Of a stretch of 9,624 nucleotides of DNA, positions 6,885-9,624 are shown in pieces; position 1 is the stretch's first letter; every line of letters starts with the position of its first letter. The position numbers and the translations under genes are program-made. This stretch comes from an uncultured Cyanobium sp. (GTDB taxonomy: Bacteria; Cyanobacteriota; Cyanobacteriia; PCC-6307; Cyanobiaceae), in contig CALFOF010000221.1 of assembly GCA_937919075.1 (NCBI GenBank), forward strand, positions 1 through 9,624. Direction: 5' to 3'. The notes beneath the pieces were generated by a model. The model had not been told where the DNA came from. It searched no databases and was given only the letters and a program-made list of their open reading frames with translations.

Positions 6885-8119
6885 GCTCTGCCGCTTCAAC
6901 GCGTCCGTCCCTGTCCAGCCTGCCGGCTGCGCCGCTGACGCTCTGGCAGCAGTTCGAGCTGAAGGCGGCCCTGAGGCAGGCGATGCCGGAGCTGATCGGG
7001 TTGCGCCGCCACATCCATGCCCACCCTGAGCTGAGCGGGGCCGAACACCAGACCGCCGCCCTGGTGGCCGGTGAGCTGCGTCTGTTGGGCTGGGAGGTGC
7101 GCGAAGGGGTGGGCCGCACCGGTGTGGTCGCGGAGCTGGGCCCGGCCGCGGCGCCGCTGGTGGCCCTGCGGGTTGATATGGACGCGCTGCCGGTGGAGGA
7201 GCGCACCGGCCTGCCCTTCGCCTCCTGCCATCAGGGGCTGATGCATGCCTGCGGGCACGATCTGCACACGGCGATCGGCCTGGGCGTGGCGCGGCTGCTG
7301 GCGCCCCTCGCCCACCGGCTCACGGCCCGGGTGCGTCTGCTGTTTCAGCCGGCCGAAGAAATCGCCCAGGGGGCGGCCTGGATGCTGGCCGACGGCGCCA
7401 TGGAGGGGGTGCAGGCCCTCTTCGGAGTGCATGTGTTCCCGAGCCTGCCGGTGGGCAGCATCGGTGTGCGCAGCGGCAGCCTCACCGCCGCGGCGGGCGA
7501 GCTGGAAGTGGAGGTGCTGGGCGAAGGCGGCCACGGCGCTCGGCCGCACCAGTCCACCGATGCCATCTGGATCGCGGCCCGGGTGGTGAGTGGCCTGCAG
7601 GAGGCGATCAGCCGGCGGCTGGATGCGCTGCAGCCGGTGGTGGTGAGCTTCGGCAAGATCGAGGGGGGCAAGGCCTTCAATGTGATCGCCGACCACGTGC
7701 GCCTGCTGGGCACGGTGCGCTGCCTCGACACCGAGGTGCACGCCGAACTGCCGGGCTGGATCGAGGACACGGTGCATGCCATCTGCCGGGGCTACGGCGG
7801 CGAGGCGCGGGTGCGCTACCGCTGCATCTCGCCGCCGGTGCACAACGATCCGGCGCTCACCGAGCTGGTGGAAGAGGCGGCCCTGGCGCTGCTCGATCGG
7901 CCACAGGTGCGGCGGCTGGAGCAGCCGTCCCTGGGAGCGGAGGATTTCGCCGAACTGCTCACCGCAGCGCCCGGCACCATGTTCCGGCTGGGGGTGGCGG
8001 GGGCGGAGGGCTGCCCGCCCCTTCACAACGGCGGCTTCAACCCCGATGAAGGGGCGATCGCCGTGGGCGTGCAGGTGCTCACGCTCAGCCTGCTGCTCTG
8101 GATGGAGCGCCGGGTGTGA
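6881..8119 (+). CDS. M20D family amidohydrolase/carboxypeptidase (IAA-amino acid hydrolase-like)
   Basis: Di-metal amidohydrolase of 412 residues in the M20D subfamily, which cleaves N-acyl amino acids (hippurate hydrolase, plant auxin-conjugate hydrolases ILL2/ILR1). Motifs are LRRHIHAHPELSG (41-53), ALRVDMDALPVEE (95-107), MHACGHDLHTA (121-131), FQPAEE (155-160), FGVHVFP (181-187), GGHGARPH (216-223), LGAEDFAELL (351-360) and PPLHNGGFNPDE (379-390). The ILL2 metal ligands Cys137, His139, Glu173, His197 and His397 correspond to C124, H126, E160, H184 and H382, with E159 as the expected catalytic base, so activity is likely. The substrate is unknown. The ATG at 6881 shares ATGA with the TPR stop; roughly 20 Ser/Ala/Pro-rich residues precede the conserved part. 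The same frame stays open far upstream but there overlaps the TPR gene, so a longer fusion is unlikely. The stop overlaps the next gene by GTGA. Confidence 0.93.
   Translation: MSSAASTRPSLSSLPAAPLTLWQQFELKAALRQAMPELIGLRRHIHAHPELSGAEHQTAALVAGELRLLGWEVREGVGRTGVVAELGPAAAPLVALRVDMDALPVEERTGLPFASCHQGLMHACGHDLHTAIGLGVARLLAPLAHRLTARVRLLFQPAEEIAQGAAWMLADGAMEGVQALFGVHVFPSLPVGSIGVRSGSLTAAAGELEVEVLGEGGHGARPHQSTDAIWIAARVVSGLQEAISRRLDALQPVVVSFGKIEGGKAFNVIADHVRLLGTVRCLDTEVHAELPGWIEDTVHAICRGYGGEARVRYRCISPPVHNDPALTELVEEAALALLDRPQVRRLEQPSLGAEDFAELLTAAPGTMFRLGVAGAEGCPPLHNGGFNPDEGAIAVGVQVLTLSLLLWMERRV
8053..8062. repeat. Extended HIP1 palindrome GGCGATCGCC near the 3' end of the amidohydrolase gene
   Basis: Exact HIP1 octamer GCGATCGC at 8054-8061 with outer G and C, coding for part of the GAIAV segment. 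Confidence 0.7.
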
Positions 8120-8352
8120 CCCCCCGCAACCGCCGGATCATCCGCGCACTGCTGGCGCTCTCGGCGCCGCTGCTGATCCTGCTGGCGTTGATCGGCATCG
8201 TGTCGCGTCAGGGGATCCAGCGGGTGCAGGGGCTGCCGGCGTTGCTGATCGGCAGTGGTTTGTTGGTGAGCAGCAGCCTGCGCCGCCGCCGCCGCCGCCG
8301 CGTGGTGCGGGAATGCCTCCGCGATGTGCAGGCAATGCCTCCTTCCCCGTGA
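8116..8352 (+). CDS. Small two-helix membrane protein (DUF3188-like)
   Basis: A 78-residue protein of unknown function. Two hydrophobic helices are evident, about 10-29 (ALLALSAPLLILLALIGIVS) and 37-54 (QGLPALLIGSGLLVSSSL), joined by a short polar loop with Arg residues. They are followed by seven consecutive arginines (about 56-62) and a short tail. Basic residues at the N-terminus (TPRNRR) and after helix 2 predict both ends in the cytosol by the positive-inside rule. Size, topology and position after the M20D gene fit the cyanobacterial DUF3188 family as I remember it; I cannot confirm by search. The GTG start shares GTGA with the amidohydrolase stop, so translation is probably coupled. 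The Arg tract is encoded by seven identical CGC codons, a simple repeat that may vary in length between strains. Confidence 0.72.
   Translation: MTPRNRRIIRALLALSAPLLILLALIGIVSRQGIQRVQGLPALLIGSGLLVSSSLRRRRRRRVVRECLRDVQAMPPSP
8281..8301 (+). repeat. CGC trinucleotide repeat (seven units)
   Basis: Seven perfect CGC codons in a row in the small membrane protein gene, encoding Arg7. Changes in whole units keep the frame; only a one- or two-base slip would truncate the protein. Confidence 0.8.
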
Positions 8353-8364
8353 CAGGGTGGAGCG

Positions 8365-8985
8365 ATGGCTGATTCCTCCCCCGACAGCAAGCCGCCGCTG
8401 AATCCGGATGCCCTGCGCGCCGCCATTGTCTCCGGTGATCCGGTGCAGGCGATGCCGGCGCTGGCGGGCCTGCGGGGCGTAGAGAGTGAAGTGGCGATCC
8501 CGCTGCTGTTGCTTGGCCTGGAGCAGGAACCCTTCATTGTGCGGTCGCTCAGCTGCGCGGGCCTGGGCGTGAAGCGCAGCGCGGCCGGCTGGGAGGCGTT
8601 GCAGCGAGCCCTCCGCCTCGACGACGACGCCAACGTGCGGGCAGAGGCCGCCAACGCTTTGGCCAGCTACGGCGCCGAGCAGGCCTGGCCGCTGCTGCGT
8701 GAGGCCTTCGCCGCCGACAACCAGTGGCTGGTGCGCTGCAGCATCCTTTCGGCCCTGGCTGAACAAGCGGCGATGGGCTTTGAGCCGCTGCTGGAGCTGG
8801 CGCGCATGGCGATCGCCGACGCCGACAGCACGGTGCGCGTGGGTGGCGCCGAAATCCTGGGCCGCTTGGCCCATGAAGCGGGGCCTACGGAGGGCGAAGC
8901 AACGGTGCGGGCGTTGTTGCGCGGCCTGCAGCAGGACCCCGACCACCGGGTGGTGGCCGCCGCCCTCAATGGACTGCAGCCCTGA
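8365..8985 (+). CDS. HEAT-repeat protein
   Basis: A 206-residue alpha-solenoid protein of unknown function. From about residue 55 to the end there are five HEAT/PBS-lyase-type repeats of about 31-38 residues, most with a valine-arginine after the turn: FIVRSLSCAGLG (57-68), ANVRAEAANALASYG (89-103), WLVRCSILSALAEQA (121-135), STVRVGGAEILGRLA (155-169) and RVVAAALNGL (195-204). The first 50 residues form a Pro-rich start and a less regular helical segment. HEAT proteins in cyanobacteria include phycobilin lyases (CpcE/CpcF) and NblB, but nothing here singles out that role and no phycobilisome genes are nearby; protein-protein binding is all that can be inferred. The ATG is preceded by AGGGTGGAG, a fair ribosome-binding site, and lies 12 nt after the previous stop, so the gene probably closes the ruvB operon. 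Confidence 0.85.
   Translation: MADSSPDSKPPLNPDALRAAIVSGDPVQAMPALAGLRGVESEVAIPLLLLGLEQEPFIVRSLSCAGLGVKRSAAGWEALQRALRLDDDANVRAEAANALASYGAEQAWPLLREAFAADNQWLVRCSILSALAEQAAMGFEPLLELARMAIADADSTVRVGGAEILGRLAHEAGPTEGEATVRALLRGLQQDPDHRVVAAALNGLQP
8808..8817. repeat. Extended HIP1 palindrome GGCGATCGCC inside the HEAT gene
   Basis: Exact HIP1 octamer GCGATCGC at 8809-8816 with outer G and C, coding for part of the MAIAD segment. Confidence 0.7.
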
Positions 8986-8987
8986 AT

Positions 8988-9005
8988 GGGTTCGGCGGTG
9001 AACCC
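8988..9005 (+). terminator. Candidate hairpin after the HEAT gene
   Basis: GGGTTC (8988-8993) and GAACCC (9000-9005) form a perfect 6-bp stem with a 6-nt loop, beginning 2 nt after the HEAT stop codon. There is no T-tract behind it, so it is not a classical intrinsic terminator. Cyanobacterial 3' ends often lack one; it may act as a 3'-end stabiliser or weak terminator of the ruvB operon. Confidence 0.4.
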
Positions 9006-9024
9006 CAGCATTCCCAAACACCCT

Positions 9025-9033
9025 TGCTAGCTT
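9025..9033 (+). promoter_or_regulatory. Candidate extended -10 promoter for the thiC transcript
   Basis: TGCTAGCTT has the TGn extension followed by TAGCTT, which keeps the key first T, second A and last T of TATAAT. Transcription would begin about 7 nt downstream, near 9040, exactly where the riboswitch P1 helix starts. No convincing -35 is seen at the right distance. The fit with the aptamer start is the main support. Confidence 0.35.
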
Positions 9034-9040
9034 TGGCTGG

Positions 9041-9624
<584 letters not shown>

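Noticed and set aside
6896..8026. 376-codon minus-strand frame antisense to the M20D gene
   Set aside because: His/Gln/Gly-rich translation with no motif, mirrored on a fully conserved M20D enzyme; shadow frame.
8023..9021. 332-codon minus-strand frame across the DUF3188-like and HEAT genes
   Set aside because: Repetitive Gln/His/Arg-rich translation, no domain, and it spans the boundaries of three plus-strand genes.

Overview
The window is a GC-rich (roughly 70%), gene-dense piece of chromosome that most likely comes from a unicellular picocyanobacterium of the Cyanobium/Synechococcus type. Three things point there. The protein types and the order ruvB, TPR protein, M20D amidohydrolase, DUF3188-like protein, HEAT protein, thiC match what I recall of Prochlorococcus/Synechococcus chromosomes. 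Four copies of the cyanobacterial HIP1 octamer GCGATCGC occur in 9.6 kb. ThiC has the cyanobacterial-type N-terminus. I see no insertion sequence, prophage, CRISPR array, tRNA or rRNA.

Left half (1-4431): the four enzymes from ribulose-5-phosphate to CMP-Kdo. kdsC (cut by the window edge) and kdsA lie on the minus strand and overlap by 4 nt. Facing away from them on the plus strand are a GT8-like glycosyltransferase, a histidine-triad (HIT) protein and kdsB. kdsD (arabinose-5-phosphate isomerase, SIS plus two CBS domains) is convergent with kdsB. Order of action is KdsD, KdsA, KdsC, KdsB; the glycosyltransferase is a plausible glycan assembly partner. Its first part has a clearly lower G+C content than its surroundings.

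Middle (4499-8985): smpB (trans-translation) on the minus strand and, divergent from it across about 60 nt, a plus-strand run of five genes: ruvB, a TPR protein, an M20D amidohydrolase, a small two-helix membrane protein with an Arg7 tract, and a HEAT-repeat protein. The first four are joined by 1-4 nt stop/start overlaps, so translational coupling is likely.

Right end (8986-9624): a 269-nt non-coding stretch holding a small hairpin after the HEAT gene, a candidate extended -10 promoter, a well-formed TPP (THI-box) riboswitch and an expression platform of about 105 nt without a U-tract. It precedes thiC, whose first 123 codons are in the window. The riboswitch should reduce ThiC synthesis when thiamin pyrophosphate is plentiful.

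Most of the window is conserved housekeeping DNA. The points most worth a second look are the complete Kdo pathway in a probable picocyanobacterium, the compositionally distinct glycosyltransferase with its HIT partner, and the unusual expression platform of the thiC riboswitch.
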